A stretch of DNA of 64,000 nucleotides from NCBI RefSeq assembly GCF_009720365.1, contig NZ_ML769320.1, positions 44,952 through 108,951 on the forward strand, in the 5' to 3' direction. Below are positions 7,956-16,561 of this stretch, one piece after another. This DNA is from Catellatospora paridis (GTDB taxonomy: Bacteria; Actinomycetota; Actinomycetes; Mycobacteriales; Micromonosporaceae). Below the pieces are notes generated by a model. It ran no database searches. It worked only from the letters and a program-made list of their open reading frames with translations, and was not told the origin of the DNA. Position 1 is the first letter of the stretch. The number at the start of each line of letters is the position of its first letter. The translations under genes and the position numbers were made by a program.

Positions 7956-8888
7956 TTGACCAACGTACGACGCCGGGCGCTGCTCGGAATCGCCACGGCG
8001 ATGGCGGTGTCGGTCGGTGCGCTCGCCGCTCCGTCGGTGGCGAACGCCGCCGCGGACAACTCCGCTACCGTCACCATCGGCAACCTGGTCCTGGAGCCGA
8101 CGGAGCGCGGTTACCTGGGGACGCTCGACACCATCGTGCAGAACACCGGCACCGAGCCGGCGTACCTGGGCCTCGTGGTCGTCGAGCCGATCGCCAACTC
8201 CTGGCAGATCACCGAGATCGACGACGCCTGCGTGTGGAACTGGAACACCGACGGCCGACGCACCGTCTACTGCGGCCTCGGCGGCCAGTTCCAGCCTGGT
8301 GAGCAGCGCGACGTCGACTCGACGTTCCGGGTGCTGAGCAAGACGCGCAAGTACGCGATGCAGGCGCTGGGCGGCGAGATCGGCGTCAGCTTCAACGACG
8401 GATCGATCGGGCCGCTGACGCCGTTCTCCGCGCTGCTGCGCAGCACGACGGGTTCGGTGGCCGACCCACGGCCGTTTGTGCAGGACACCCAGACCAACAT
8501 CACGGTGAAGACCGGCAAGACCCTGAAGCTGCGACGGGACGCCGACGGCCGGTTCCGCGGTCGGCTGCCGGTCACGGTTACCTGGCGTGGCAACACCCCG
8601 CACCAGGAGGTGTATCTCGACCTGCAGAACCTGCCCGACGGCTTCTGGCCTGACGGCACGGATCCGCAGAGCGGCCCGTGCTTCAGCGGCTGCCCCGTGC
8701 CGGGCGGCGAGTTCATGCAGGGCGAGACCCGCACGTACGACCTGATCGTGTCCGCTCCGGAGGACGCGGTCGTCGGCAGCACCGCCACGATCACCGCGAC
8801 GACCATGGTCAACTGGGGTTTCCAGCCGGTGTCCGACGTCGACCCCGCCGACAACACCCGCACCTTCACGATCAAGATCGTCGGCTGA
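7956..8888 (+). CDS. Secreted beta-rich protein, function unknown
   Basis: 310 residues from a TTG start that has a strong GGAGG site 4 nt upstream. A typical signal peptide (VRRRALLGIATAMAVSVGALAAP, cleavage near ANAA) is followed by about 280 residues rich in Thr, Val and Gly. The mature part looks like two tandem immunoglobulin-like or DUF11/CARDB-type beta domains, the first around VTIGNLVLEPTERG and the second around TNITVKTGKTLKLRRD. Four Cys (two near DDACVW and YCGLGG, two in CFSGCPVPGG) may form disulfides. It is preceded by 255 bp without a gene and followed by a strong terminator, so it is monocistronic. Extracellular location is clear; its role is not. Confidence 0.75.
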   Translation: MTNVRRRALLGIATAMAVSVGALAAPSVANAAADNSATVTIGNLVLEPTERGYLGTLDTIVQNTGTEPAYLGLVVVEPIANSWQITEIDDACVWNWNTDGRRTVYCGLGGQFQPGEQRDVDSTFRVLSKTRKYAMQALGGEIGVSFNDGSIGPLTPFSALLRSTTGSVADPRPFVQDTQTNITVKTGKTLKLRRDADGRFRGRLPVTVTWRGNTPHQEVYLDLQNLPDGFWPDGTDPQSGPCFSGCPVPGGEFMQGETRTYDLIVSAPEDAVVGSTATITATTMVNWGFQPVSDVDPADNTRTFTIKIVG

Positions 8889-8902
8889 CGGCAGGCTGAC
8901 CG

Positions 8903-8936
8903 GACGGGCACCCGGACCTCAGGCCGGGTGCCCGTC
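8903..8936 (+). terminator. Rho-independent-type terminator
   Basis: A 13-bp perfect stem (GACGGGCACCCGG at 8903-8915 with its complement at 8924-8936) and an 8-nt loop, 14 bp after the secreted-protein stop. Confidence 0.75.
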
Positions 8937-9070
8937 GCCGGCACACCATTGCCCGGACAGACCGATTGCCGACGGAGCACCGATGGCGGATGGCCGGGTG
9001 TCGCCTCGTGCAACTACCCTGCTCGCGGACAATCGTGCGTTTGATCGCAGGCTGTAACGAGGAGGCACGG

Positions 9071-9619
9071 ATGGCGTTCCCTGAGGACGTGTTGACCGCG
9101 GACGAGCACGTGGTGCTCGACCTGCACCCCCATTGGAAGGCCATGATCCGGCCGGTGACGGTTCTGGTCCTGGCGGTGGCGGCGGTGATCACCGCCCTGC
9201 TCTTCGACCTCGACGCGATCCTGGTCTACATCGTGGCGGGCCTCGCGGTCGTCGCGGTGGCCTGGCTGACCTTCTGGCCGTGGCTGGTCTGGCGCACCAC
9301 GCACTACGTGCTGACGAACGAGCGCGTGCTGCTGCAGACCGGTGTCTTCTCGCGGGACCGGCGGGACATCCCGCTGTCGCGGGTGAACGACCACGCGATG
9401 AGCCAGAAGTTCATCGAGCGGCTGCTCGGCTGCGGCACGCTGACCATCGAGTCGGCGGGCGAGCGCGGCCAGTCGGTGCTCAACGACATCCCGCATGTCG
9501 AGAAGGTGCAGACGACGCTGTACGAGCTGGTCGAGGCCGACCGGGATTCGCACTCGTACAACGACAACGAGCGCTCGGTCGCCCCGGCCCAGCAGACCAA
9601 GGTCGAAGAGACGAAGTGA
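9071..9619 (+). CDS. PH-domain (DUF304/bPH2) membrane protein
   Basis: 182 residues. Two membrane helices (residues ~25-70) precede a bacterial PH-like domain with WRTTHYVLTNERVLLQTGVFSRDRRDIPLSRVNDHAMSQ-type sequence, the typical YdbS/DUF304 pattern of a turn (TNERV), a basic strand (RRDIPL) and the terminal GERG-x8-IPHVE helix region. These proteins sit on the cytoplasmic side of the membrane; the molecular role is not established. GAGGAGG lies 6 nt upstream of the ATG. It converges on gtrA with a 6-bp gap. Confidence 0.85.
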   Translation: MAFPEDVLTADEHVVLDLHPHWKAMIRPVTVLVLAVAAVITALLFDLDAILVYIVAGLAVVAVAWLTFWPWLVWRTTHYVLTNERVLLQTGVFSRDRRDIPLSRVNDHAMSQKFIERLLGCGTLTIESAGERGQSVLNDIPHVEKVQTTLYELVEADRDSHSYNDNERSVAPAQQTKVEETK

Positions 9620-9625
9620 GTCGGG

Positions 9626-10366
9626 CTACCGCTCTGGGCGCGGCTTCGCGCGCGTGAGCTCCTCGGCGAGCTCCGTGTCGGTGAACTCCGCGTCCAGGGC
9701 GGCCAGCTGCTCGGTGGCCCGGTGCTCGGCGGCGAACTCCGCCTCGAGCGGGGCGGTGAGCCGGGCGAAGTCGTCGGGGCGCAACTGTGCGGGCACCGGC
9801 ACGCCGGCCAGCGCGCTCGCGGCAGCCTCGGCGTCGACCAGTTCCTCGACGCTGTCGACGTGCACGTGCGCCGGGCCGAAGTCGGCGTCGATGCCACCGG
9901 CCGCGACGGCGACCTGGTTCGCGGGGGCGAACACGAAGGTGCGGTACGTGTAGAACCGGAAGATCGTGCCGAGCACGAGGCCCAGGAGCTTGGCCGCGTT
10001 GAGTGCCAGCAGGCCGTGCAGGCCCAGGGCGTACTTGGTGGCGCCCATGATGGCCAGCTCGATGGCGAGGCCCGCGGCGTTGAACAGGACGAAGAGCAGG
10101 AACTCGCGGCCCATCGCCTGGCTCGTCCGGCCGCGGTAGGTCCAGTGCCGGTTCATCAGGTAGGACGTCACCATCGCCACGATGGTGGCCACCACGTTGG
10201 CCTTGAGCTGGCCGTTCGGGAAGATCGTCAGCACCAGGGCGTTCAGCACCACGAAGTTGACCACGGTGTTCGCGCCGCCGACGATGGCGAACTTCAGCGC
10301 CTCGGGCCCCATCTTGCGGAGGCGTTCGGGCAGCAGGCGATCGAGCATCGTCAGATCAGGGCGCAC
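9626..10366 (-). CDS. GtrA-family membrane protein (C-terminally extended)
   Basis: 246 residues. The first ~150 residues form the four-helix GtrA fold: FAIVGGANTVVNFVVLNAL, the N-x-HWTYRGR loop typical of the family, two central helices and the FRFYTYRTFVF ending. GtrA proteins are thought to flip polyprenyl-phosphate sugars for surface glycan decoration. About 90 extra C-terminal residues are acidic and Ala/Glu-rich and probably cytoplasmic helices; this extension is not part of the family. The start at the GTG 10366 follows a TAAGGT box by 6 nt. A second GtrA gene lies 62 bp upstream. Confidence 0.85.
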   Translation of the reverse strand: MRPDLTMLDRLLPERLRKMGPEALKFAIVGGANTVVNFVVLNALVLTIFPNGQLKANVVATIVAMVTSYLMNRHWTYRGRTSQAMGREFLLFVLFNAAGLAIELAIMGATKYALGLHGLLALNAAKLLGLVLGTIFRFYTYRTFVFAPANQVAVAAGGIDADFGPAHVHVDSVEELVDAEAAASALAGVPVPAQLRPDDFARLTAPLEAEFAAEHRATEQLAALDAEFTDTELAEELTRAKPRPER

Positions 10367-10372
10367 TGGGCC

Positions 10373-10378
10373 ACCTTA
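10373..10378 (-). promoter_or_regulatory. -10 box TAAGGT of the first gtrA-like gene
   Basis: TAAGGT on the minus strand, 6 nt before the GTG start, indicates a leaderless transcript separate from the upstream gtrA-like gene. Confidence 0.5.
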
Positions 10379-10428
10379 CGCGAGTCGGGCAGGGAGGGTC
10401 GGCAACGCAACTCCGAATGCAAGCCAAC

Positions 10429-10938
10429 TCACCCTGCCTGTGCCTGCGCCGGGACGGCCGGAGCGCCGTTGAAGACGAACCGGCGATAGGCCCAGAACCG
10501 GAAGACGCTGGCGATTCCGGTGCCGAACAGCATCTTCGCGATGTTGTCGGCCAGCCAGGTGTGGAAGACCCCCGGCCAGATCCCGCCCAGCACGTCGTGG
10601 CTCAGCCACACCACCAGGAGCGTGATGCCGAGGCCGACCAGGTTGAAGAAGAAGTACAGCGAGTATTCCCGGGTCAGGCTGGAGCGTTCCCGGTCCCGCC
10701 AGGTCCAGTAGCGGTTGCCGAAGAACGCGCCCGTCGCGGCGACCGCGATGGAGATCGCTGCCGCGGCGAGCGGGCCGGTGGGCGACCGCAGCAGGTTGAA
10801 GACGACGAAATCGACGACGTATGCCGCGCCGCCGACGACGCCGAACTTGCCCAGCTCGTGGATCAGGTGCCGGAACTGCGCGACGAGCCGCAGCGGCAGT
10901 GCTGGGGCAGGTGGCGCGGTCGGCGGTTTGGGGGTCAC
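10429..10938 (-). CDS. GtrA-family membrane protein
   Basis: 169 residues with four predicted membrane helices: FGVVGGAAYVVDFVVFNLL, the family loop FFGNRYWTWRDRER, the helix of YSLYFFFNLVGLGITLLVVW and a last segment ending FRFWAYRRFVF. It is a paralogue of the neighbouring GtrA protein but lacks its acidic extension and instead has a Pro-rich N terminus. The GTG start follows TAGGCT by 6 nt. Tandem GtrA paralogues could act on two lipid-linked sugars, though no glycosyltransferase is adjacent. Confidence 0.85.
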   Translation of the reverse strand: MTPKPPTAPPAPALPLRLVAQFRHLIHELGKFGVVGGAAYVVDFVVFNLLRSPTGPLAAAAISIAVAATGAFFGNRYWTWRDRERSSLTREYSLYFFFNLVGLGITLLVVWLSHDVLGGIWPGVFHTWLADNIAKMLFGTGIASVFRFWAYRRFVFNGAPAVPAQAQAG

Positions 10939-10944
10939 CCGGCG

Positions 10945-10950
10945 AGCCTA
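10945..10950 (-). promoter_or_regulatory. -10 box TAGGCT of the second gtrA-like gene
   Basis: TAGGCT on the minus strand ends 6 nt before the GTG at 10938, in the 20-bp gap after the sigma-fusion gene. Confidence 0.5.
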
Positions 10951-10958
10951 CCGTGCCG

Positions 10959-13685
10959 TCACCGCGGGACCCCTGCACGCGAAGGCCCGGTGATCACCGC
11001 GAGCACGCCCACCTCCATCGGATCACCGCCCATCCGCAGCTCGGCGGTGCTGCCGGCGGGGGCCTTGCCGGCCGCCCAGAGCACGTCCAGCCCGGGGGTG
11101 CGCCAGGGGCACAGACCGGGCACGGTCCGGCAGGCCAGCGCCGCGGCGCCGGCGTTGCGGCCGCCGCCGAGGTTGCCCGGTTCGCCCGCCGGGGAGCCGT
11201 CGATGAGCAGCTCGTCGCCGGTCAGCGCGAGGTCGCCGTCCCAGAGGGCGAGGCCCACCCGGACCCGTCCCGCGCCGCCCAGCCCGACCGTGGTCGCCGT
11301 GTCGCCGCGCCCGGTACGCGGGCCCAGGTAGACCGCCGCCTCGCCGCGGGGCGCGGCACTGTGCTCGTACACCACGGCCAGCGTCCAGCCCGCGAACTGC
11401 TTGCGCCCCCGTGGCAGCGGCTCGGCCGGGGCGGCCAGCCACCAGTCCCCGCCGCCGCCCTTGCGGAGCAGTTTCGTGACGTCGGCCACGCCCTGGGTGA
11501 GCGAAGCGCCCGACTCGGCATGCCCGAACCGCACCTCGACCGGCTGCCAGGCCCCCTTCGGGCCGTGCAGGGCGACCAGTTCGGGCAGCTGCGCCGCGGA
11601 GGCGGCGACGACCAGCCCGGCCCAGCGCACCTTCGCGTCGTCCGGCAGGCCCAGCCGGGCTCCGCTGGCCGCCTTCTCCCCGGCGAGTTCCGTGATCGGG
11701 CCCTTCGGCCCGGCGGGACCCAGCTCATCGAACAGGCCGTCGGGTGCGGCGGGCTCGCCGAACGCGGGCAGCAGCGCAGACATGTCCAGCACGTTGTTGT
11801 CCGTGCCGAGCAGGCACAGCGGGCGCGGCCGGCAGGACAGCAGGGTGCTACCGGCGAGCGCGACGTCGACCCGGCCGCGGGCGGCGTGCCCGAGGCGCAG
11901 CCCGCCCGGCGCGACCGGCACCCGGAACACGGTCGCGCTGCGCCGCTGCCCGTACGTCGCGGCGACGCCGACCTCCTGGAAGCCGCTGACCGTGGCGTCG
12001 GCCAGCACCGGGAGCCGGGCCACCGACCGGGCGCCCTTCTTCCAGCGCGGCCGGTCACAGGAGGCGCCCGTGGCCGTCGCCTCGCACTGCCAGCCGTCCC
12101 CGGCGGCGGTCCCGGCCAGCCGCAAGCCCGCGGGCAGCGTCACGTCGATCCGCACGGCTCCGGGCGGCGCGGCGGCCCCGGCCACCGGAGACCCGCTGGG
12201 CTCAGGTTCCACCGACGCGGTCCCGGCCAGTCGTCGCGCGACCGGCTGGAACCGGGCGGCATCCGGAACCGCGTCGGAGGATGCGTGCACCGGGATGGGC
12301 AGCGTGCCGGCGCGGCCCGCCACCAGGTCGACCTCGGTGAACTCCGGGGCCGACACCTCGGCGACGGGTTCGGCAGGGGGAGCGGGAGCGACCGGGGCCG
12401 GTGCCACCGCGGGCGGCGGCTTGGGCACGGTGACCGGAGCGGGCCTGGCCGGCGGCAGGGCGACGGCCGGGCCCTGCGTGGTGCGGCCGGGGGTGGAGGG
12501 CGCCGGCCGGGTGGCGGTCACCGCGGGCGACGGCGGGGGTACGGACACCGGTGGCGGTACGAACACCGGCGGCGCGGCCGGCACCGGCACCGGGACCGGC
12601 GCGGCCCGCGACGGTGCGTTCGGTGGCGTCGGGGCGGCCGTCATCGCGACGAACACGGTGATCCCGGCCAGCGCCGCGATGCCCACCCCGGTTCCGGCGA
12701 CGATGCTCGCGCCGCCGTACCGGCTGATCAGGCGGCCGGGTGCGGCCAGCAGCCACCGCCCACCGGCGATCGTCAGCCCGGCGAGCGCGGCCAGCCACCC
12801 GCCCAGGTGCTCCCAGACCTGCGGCCACCACAGCACGAGCGCTCCCCAGGCGGTGGCCAGCCAGCCACCGAGCGCGAGCTTGCCCGCGCCGGCCAGGTAG
12901 GCGGGCGCGGCGGCCCCCAGTAACAGGGGGGCGATGACGCTGCGCAGGCCGGCGTTCTCCTCGGTCAGCTCGCGGTGCAGGCGGCGGCACTCGGCGCAGC
13001 CGGACAGGTGCTCGTCGACCTTGCCGCGGTCGCGTTTGGCCAGCGCGGCCCGCACGTATCCGGCCAGGTGCGAGCCGGTCCAGTGGCAGCGGGGGTTGCC
13101 GGTGAGCGCGATGTGCTCCTGCAGGTACATCTGGCGCAGCCGCTCCCGGGCCCGGTATGCCAGCGCGGCGACGCCGTTCGGGGTGAGCCCGAGCAGCGGG
13201 GCGACCTGCGACGGGCTCTCGCCCTCCACCTCGGTGTGCCAGAGCACGGCCCGCCAGCGCTCGGGCAGCCGGTTGAAGGCGCGTGCCGCGTACGACGTCT
13301 CCAGCCGGGAGATGGTCGGGTCGTCGACGGGCTCCGCGGTCTCGTAGCGGGTGAGGTCGTCGGTGAGCTCGACGCGGCGCTCGCGCCGGGCCCGGTCGTA
13401 GCGGGTGTGCCGCATCGTGGTGAGCAGGTACGCCCGGAAGGCGGTGTGCGGCCCGCCGCCGTTGCGCAGCGCTGTCAGCACCTTGGCGAAGGTGTCGGCG
13501 ATCAGGTCGTCTGCGTCGGCGTGGTCGGTGCTGAGCACCCGCGCCAGCCGCCGCGCCGATTCGAGATGGCGCTCGTAGAGCAGTCCGAACGCGTCGGTGT
13601 CGCCGCCGCGGACGAGGGAGATGAGTTGTGGATCGCTCTGCGGGTCGGTGGACTGATCCTGGGCAGGGTAAAACGCACTGGTCAC
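10959..13685 (-). CDS. ECF sigma factor fused to zinc-finger anti-sigma, membrane and large extracytoplasmic region
   Basis: One chain of about 908 residues. Residues ~15-105 are sigma region 2 (DLIADTFAKVLTAL, ...TTMRHTRYDRAR), residues ~135-185 are sigma region 4 (FNRLPERWRAVLWHTEVEG, ...VAALAYRARERLR). A zinc-type anti-sigma motif follows with H226, C230 and C233 (HLSGCAECRRL). Hydrophobic stretches at 250-310 and a clear membrane helix near 328-350 lead to a Pro/Val-rich linker and about 450 residues of predicted beta-rich extracellular domain. Such fusions tether a sigma factor to its own sensor; activity must need proteolysis or opening of the anti-sigma part. The GTG at 13685 is chosen because GGAGG lies 5 nt before it; an ATG at 13772 lacks a site. 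Confidence 0.85.
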   Translation of the reverse strand: MTSAFYPAQDQSTDPQSDPQLISLVRGGDTDAFGLLYERHLESARRLARVLSTDHADADDLIADTFAKVLTALRNGGGPHTAFRAYLLTTMRHTRYDRARRERRVELTDDLTRYETAEPVDDPTISRLETSYAARAFNRLPERWRAVLWHTEVEGESPSQVAPLLGLTPNGVAALAYRARERLRQMYLQEHIALTGNPRCHWTGSHLAGYVRAALAKRDRGKVDEHLSGCAECRRLHRELTEENAGLRSVIAPLLLGAAAPAYLAGAGKLALGGWLATAWGALVLWWPQVWEHLGGWLAALAGLTIAGGRWLLAAPGRLISRYGGASIVAGTGVGIAALAGITVFVAMTAAPTPPNAPSRAAPVPVPVPAAPPVFVPPPVSVPPPSPAVTATRPAPSTPGRTTQGPAVALPPARPAPVTVPKPPPAVAPAPVAPAPPAEPVAEVSAPEFTEVDLVAGRAGTLPIPVHASSDAVPDAARFQPVARRLAGTASVEPEPSGSPVAGAAAPPGAVRIDVTLPAGLRLAGTAAGDGWQCEATATGASCDRPRWKKGARSVARLPVLADATVSGFQEVGVAATYGQRRSATVFRVPVAPGGLRLGHAARGRVDVALAGSTLLSCRPRPLCLLGTDNNVLDMSALLPAFGEPAAPDGLFDELGPAGPKGPITELAGEKAASGARLGLPDDAKVRWAGLVVAASAAQLPELVALHGPKGAWQPVEVRFGHAESGASLTQGVADVTKLLRKGGGGDWWLAAPAEPLPRGRKQFAGWTLAVVYEHSAAPRGEAAVYLGPRTGRGDTATTVGLGGAGRVRVGLALWDGDLALTGDELLIDGSPAGEPGNLGGGRNAGAAALACRTVPGLCPWRTPGLDVLWAAGKAPAGSTAELRMGGDPMEVGVLAVITGPSRAGVPR

Positions 13686-14091
13686 GGCCGCCTCCGGGGG
13701 GAATGTCACGGTTTCGCCGGCTGCTAGGGACGTTAGACCAATCACCCGATTTGCGGAATATGTGGAGCTCATGATGAAGTCGCGATAGCAGCGTTCGCCC
13801 GCGCCCGGAACGGGTAAGGGAAGAGAAGTGACCGGGCTCGCACGCGTCAGGGCCGTCGCGCGACGAGGACGCTGCTTGATCAAAAACGGGATTTGCGGAA
13901 ACGTGCGCGATCGGCCGAAGAATCGTGCGCGATGAAGCACCCGGGCCGACGCTTGTGCACTTATTCACAAGGCGGGAAGGGCCTCCGGCAACAAACCGGG
14001 CTTACGCTGAGGCCACATCCCGGACGACTCGCGGCCACCTGGCCGTGGTCAGTCGTATCCGTCGGTCAAAGACGACCACGAGGAGAACTCC
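13686..14091. other. Divergent intergenic region between sigma fusion and pckG
   Basis: 406 bp without a gene. It holds the control regions of both neighbours: a CRP-like box at 13953-13970, a candidate pckG -10 box TACGCT at 14003-14008 and the GAGGAG ribosome site of pckG. On the minus strand TAACGT and TAGCAG boxes occur near 13725-13735. No short ORF with a ribosome site was seen. Confidence 0.5.
13953..13970. promoter_or_regulatory. CRP/FNR-type box upstream of pckG
   Basis: TTGTG and CACAA arms enclose 8 bp, giving the GTG-N8-CAC core that actinobacterial CRP proteins bind. It is centred about 130 bp before the pckG start and about 45 bp before the TACGCT -10 candidate, which suits activation. 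The known link between cAMP-CRP and gluconeogenic control makes the position plausible; binding is inferred. Confidence 0.5.
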
Positions 14092-15927
14092 ATGACCGCG
14101 CCGGCAGTCATCGCAGGGCTTGACCAGCATCCGACCTCGCACCCCAAGCTGATCGCCTGGGTGCGCCAGATCGCAGAGCTCACCACACCCGACAGCATCG
14201 TGTGGTGCGACGGCTCCCAGGACGAGTGGACGCGCCTCACCGAGGAGCTCGTCACCGCGGGCAGCCTGGTCCGCCTGGACCCGGTCAAGCGGCCGAACTC
14301 CTTCTGGGCCCGCACCGACCCCTCGGACGTGGCCCGGGTCGAGGAGCGCACCTTCATCTGCTCCGTGGACGAGGCCGACGCCGGCCCGACCAACAACTGG
14401 ATGGCTCCGTCCGAGATGAAGCAGCTCATGACCGAGCTGTACCGGGGCTGCATGCGCGGCCGCACCATGTACGTCATCCCGTTCTGCATGGGCCCGCTGG
14501 ACGCGGAGAACCCCATGTTCGGTGTCGAGATCACCGACTCGCCGTACGTCGTGGCCAGCATGCGCATCATGACCCGGATGGGCACGCACGTGCTCGAGGC
14601 GATGGGTGAGACCGCGGACTTCGTGCCGGCGCTGCACTCGGTCGGCGCGCCGCTGGAGCCGGGCCAGGCCGACGTGCCGTGGCCGTGCTCGCCCACCAAG
14701 TACATCTCGCACTTCCCGGAGAGCCGGGAGATCTGGTCGTTCGGCTCCGGCTACGGCGGCAACTCGCTGCTGGGCAAGAAGTGCTACTCGCTGCGCATCG
14801 CCAGCGTGATGGGCCGCGACGAGGGCTGGCTCGCCGAGCACATGCTGATCCTCAAGCTGACCAACCCGGCCGGCAAGGTGCACTACATCGCCGCGGCGTT
14901 CCCGTCGGCGTGCGGCAAGACCAACCTCGCCATGCTGGAGCCGACCATCCCCGGCTGGAAGGTCGAGACCCTGGGCGACGACATCGCCTGGATGCGGTTC
15001 GGCGAGGACGGCCGCCTGTACGCGGTGAACCCCGAGTACGGCCTGTTCGGCGTCGCTCCCGGCACCGACTGGAAGACCAACCCGAACGCGATGCGCACGC
15101 TCGCCGCGGGCAACTCGCTGTTCACCAACGTGGCACGCACCGACGACAACGACATCTGGTGGGAGGGCATGGGCGAGCCCCCGGCCCACCTCACCGACTG
15201 GCACGGCAACGACTGGACCCCGGACTCCGACCAGGTCTCCAGCCACCCGAACTCGCGCTTCTGCACCCCGATCACGCAGTGCCCGATCCTGGCGACGGAG
15301 TACGACGACCCGAAGGGCGTGCCGATCTCGGCGATCCTCTTCGGCGGCCGCCGCAAGACCACCATCCCGCTGGTCAGCCAGGCCCGCGACTGGGTGCACG
15401 GCGTCTTCCAGGGCGCGACCCTCTCCTCGGAGACCACCGCCGCCGCGGTCGGCCAGGTCGGCGTCGTCCGCCGCGACCCGATGGCGATGCTGCCGTTCAT
15501 CGGCTACAACGCCGGCGACTACTTCCGCCACTGGATCGCCATGGGCAAGGGTGTCGACGGCAACGCCGACAAGCTGCCCTCCATCTTCTACGTCAACTGG
15601 TTCCGCCGCGGTGACGACGGCCGCTTCCTGTGGCCCGGATTCGGCGAGAACTCCCGCGTCCTCAAGTGGGTCGTCGAGCGCCTGGAGGGTGAGGGCGGCG
15701 CCGTCGAGACCGCCGTCGGCTTCGTCCCCCGCGTCGAGGACCTGGACCTCACCGGCCTAGACCAGCCCGCCGAGGACGTCGCACTGGCCCTCGAAGTCCG
15801 CCCCGACGAGTGGGCCGCCGAGATCCCCCAGATCACCGAGTGGTTCGACAAGTTCGGCGACAAGCTCCCCGCCGTCCTCTGGTCCGAGCTCGACGCCCTC
15901 AAGGCCCGCCTCAACGTCACCGAGTGA
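14092..15927 (+). CDS. pckG: Phosphoenolpyruvate carboxykinase (GTP)
   Basis: 611 residues, the normal length of GTP-dependent PEPCK, which converts oxaloacetate and GTP to PEP, CO2 and GDP at the entry of gluconeogenesis. The kinase-1a loop FPSACGKTN is at residues 270-278 and contains the reactive Cys. The substrate and metal regions [18 protein letters not shown] and [12 protein letters not shown] are present, as is [12 protein letters not shown] with the second lysine/arginine cluster. GAGGAG lies 6 nt before the ATG. It is monocistronic, with a repeat and a strong terminator downstream, and a CRP-like box upstream. Confidence 0.97.
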   Translation: MTAPAVIAGLDQHPTSHPKLIAWVRQIAELTTPDSIVWCDGSQDEWTRLTEELVTAGSLVRLDPVKRPNSFWARTDPSDVARVEERTFICSVDEADAGPTNNWMAPSEMKQLMTELYRGCMRGRTMYVIPFCMGPLDAENPMFGVEITDSPYVVASMRIMTRMGTHVLEAMGETADFVPALHSVGAPLEPGQADVPWPCSPTKYISHFPESREIWSFGSGYGGNSLLGKKCYSLRIASVMGRDEGWLAEHMLILKLTNPAGKVHYIAAAFPSACGKTNLAMLEPTIPGWKVETLGDDIAWMRFGEDGRLYAVNPEYGLFGVAPGTDWKTNPNAMRTLAAGNSLFTNVARTDDNDIWWEGMGEPPAHLTDWHGNDWTPDSDQVSSHPNSRFCTPITQCPILATEYDDPKGVPISAILFGGRRKTTIPLVSQARDWVHGVFQGATLSSETTAAAVGQVGVVRRDPMAMLPFIGYNAGDYFRHWIAMGKGVDGNADKLPSIFYVNWFRRGDDGRFLWPGFGENSRVLKWVVERLEGEGGAVETAVGFVPRVEDLDLTGLDQPAEDVALALEVRPDEWAAEIPQITEWFDKFGDKLPAVLWSELDALKARLNVTE

Positions 15928-15937
15928 CGCACCGACG

Positions 15938-16020
15938 CGACGATCTTGCGTGAGCTGTGGGGATGACACGCCCTAAACGGACGAATCGCTAACAGTTCAC
16001 GCAAGATCGTCACGATCTTG
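15938..16020. repeat. Palindromic repeat family A, copy 2
   Basis: ACGATCTTGCGTGAGCTGT pairs with AACAGTTCACGCAAGATCGT around a centre carrying GGATGACACG. It starts about 10 bp after the pckG stop, so it may also help to end that transcript. Confidence 0.85.
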
Positions 16021-16030
16021 GCACAGTCAC

Positions 16031-16061
16031 GCAGGCCCCCCGGCAGAGTCGGGGGGCCTGC
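16031..16061. terminator. Strong hairpin terminator between pckG and the Rrf2 gene
   Basis: A 12-bp perfect stem GCAGGCCCCCCG with its complement and a 7-nt loop. It separates pckG from the Rrf2 gene, whose own CATCAT box starts 4 bp later. Confidence 0.75.
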
Positions 16062-16076
16062 GGGCATCATGGGGGT

Positions 16077-16532
16077 GTGCAGATCTCGGCTAGAGGCGAC
16101 TACGCGGTCCGGGCCGCTCTGGAGCTGGCCAACGCGTACCCGGCCACCATCTCGGCACAGGCTCTCGCGGACGCCCAGGGGCTGCCCCGCAAGTTCCTCG
16201 AGGCCGTGCTCGCCGACCTGCGTCGCAGTGGGGTGATCCACGCCGTGCGGGGCGCCGACGGCGGCTACAGCCTCAGCTCGCCGCCGGCCGAGGTGACCAT
16301 CGGCATGGTGCTGCGGGCTGTGGACGGGCCGCTGGCGGGCGTGCGCGGGCACCGCCCCGAGCAGACCAGCTACACCGGCACCTCCACCCACCTGCCGCTG
16401 GTATGGGTCGCCGTGCGCTCCGCGGTGCGCGGCGTCGTCGACGAGGTGACCCTCGCCCAGGCCGTCACGGGGCAGCTGCCGGAGGCCGTCCGAGACCTCA
16501 CCACGGTCCCGGACGCCTGGCAGCCGCGCTGA
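16077..16532 (+). CDS. Rrf2-family transcriptional regulator without Fe-S cysteines
   Basis: 151 residues with the N-terminal winged-helix of the Rrf2 family: MQISARGDYAVRAALELA, the recognition region ISAQALADAQGLPRKFLEAVLADLRRSG and the wing VRGADGGYSLSSPP. Members such as IscR and NsrR bind an Fe-S cluster through three Cys in the C-terminal half; this protein contains no Cys at all, so it cannot be an Fe-S sensor of that kind. The GTG start follows a CATCAT box by 6 nt, suggesting a leaderless mRNA. Target genes are unknown; uppS lies 29 bp downstream with its own promoter. Confidence 0.85.
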   Translation: MQISARGDYAVRAALELANAYPATISAQALADAQGLPRKFLEAVLADLRRSGVIHAVRGADGGYSLSSPPAEVTIGMVLRAVDGPLAGVRGHRPEQTSYTGTSTHLPLVWVAVRSAVRGVVDEVTLAQAVTGQLPEAVRDLTTVPDAWQPR

Positions 16533-16548
16533 TCTGCGCCACCAGAGT

Positions 16549-16554
16549 TAGGCT
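16549..16554 (+). promoter_or_regulatory. -10 box TAGGCT of the prenyltransferase gene
   Basis: TAGGCT is followed by 7 nt and the ATG at 16562, with no ribosome site: a leaderless promoter. Confidence 0.5.
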
Positions 16555-16561
16555 GCGCAGG

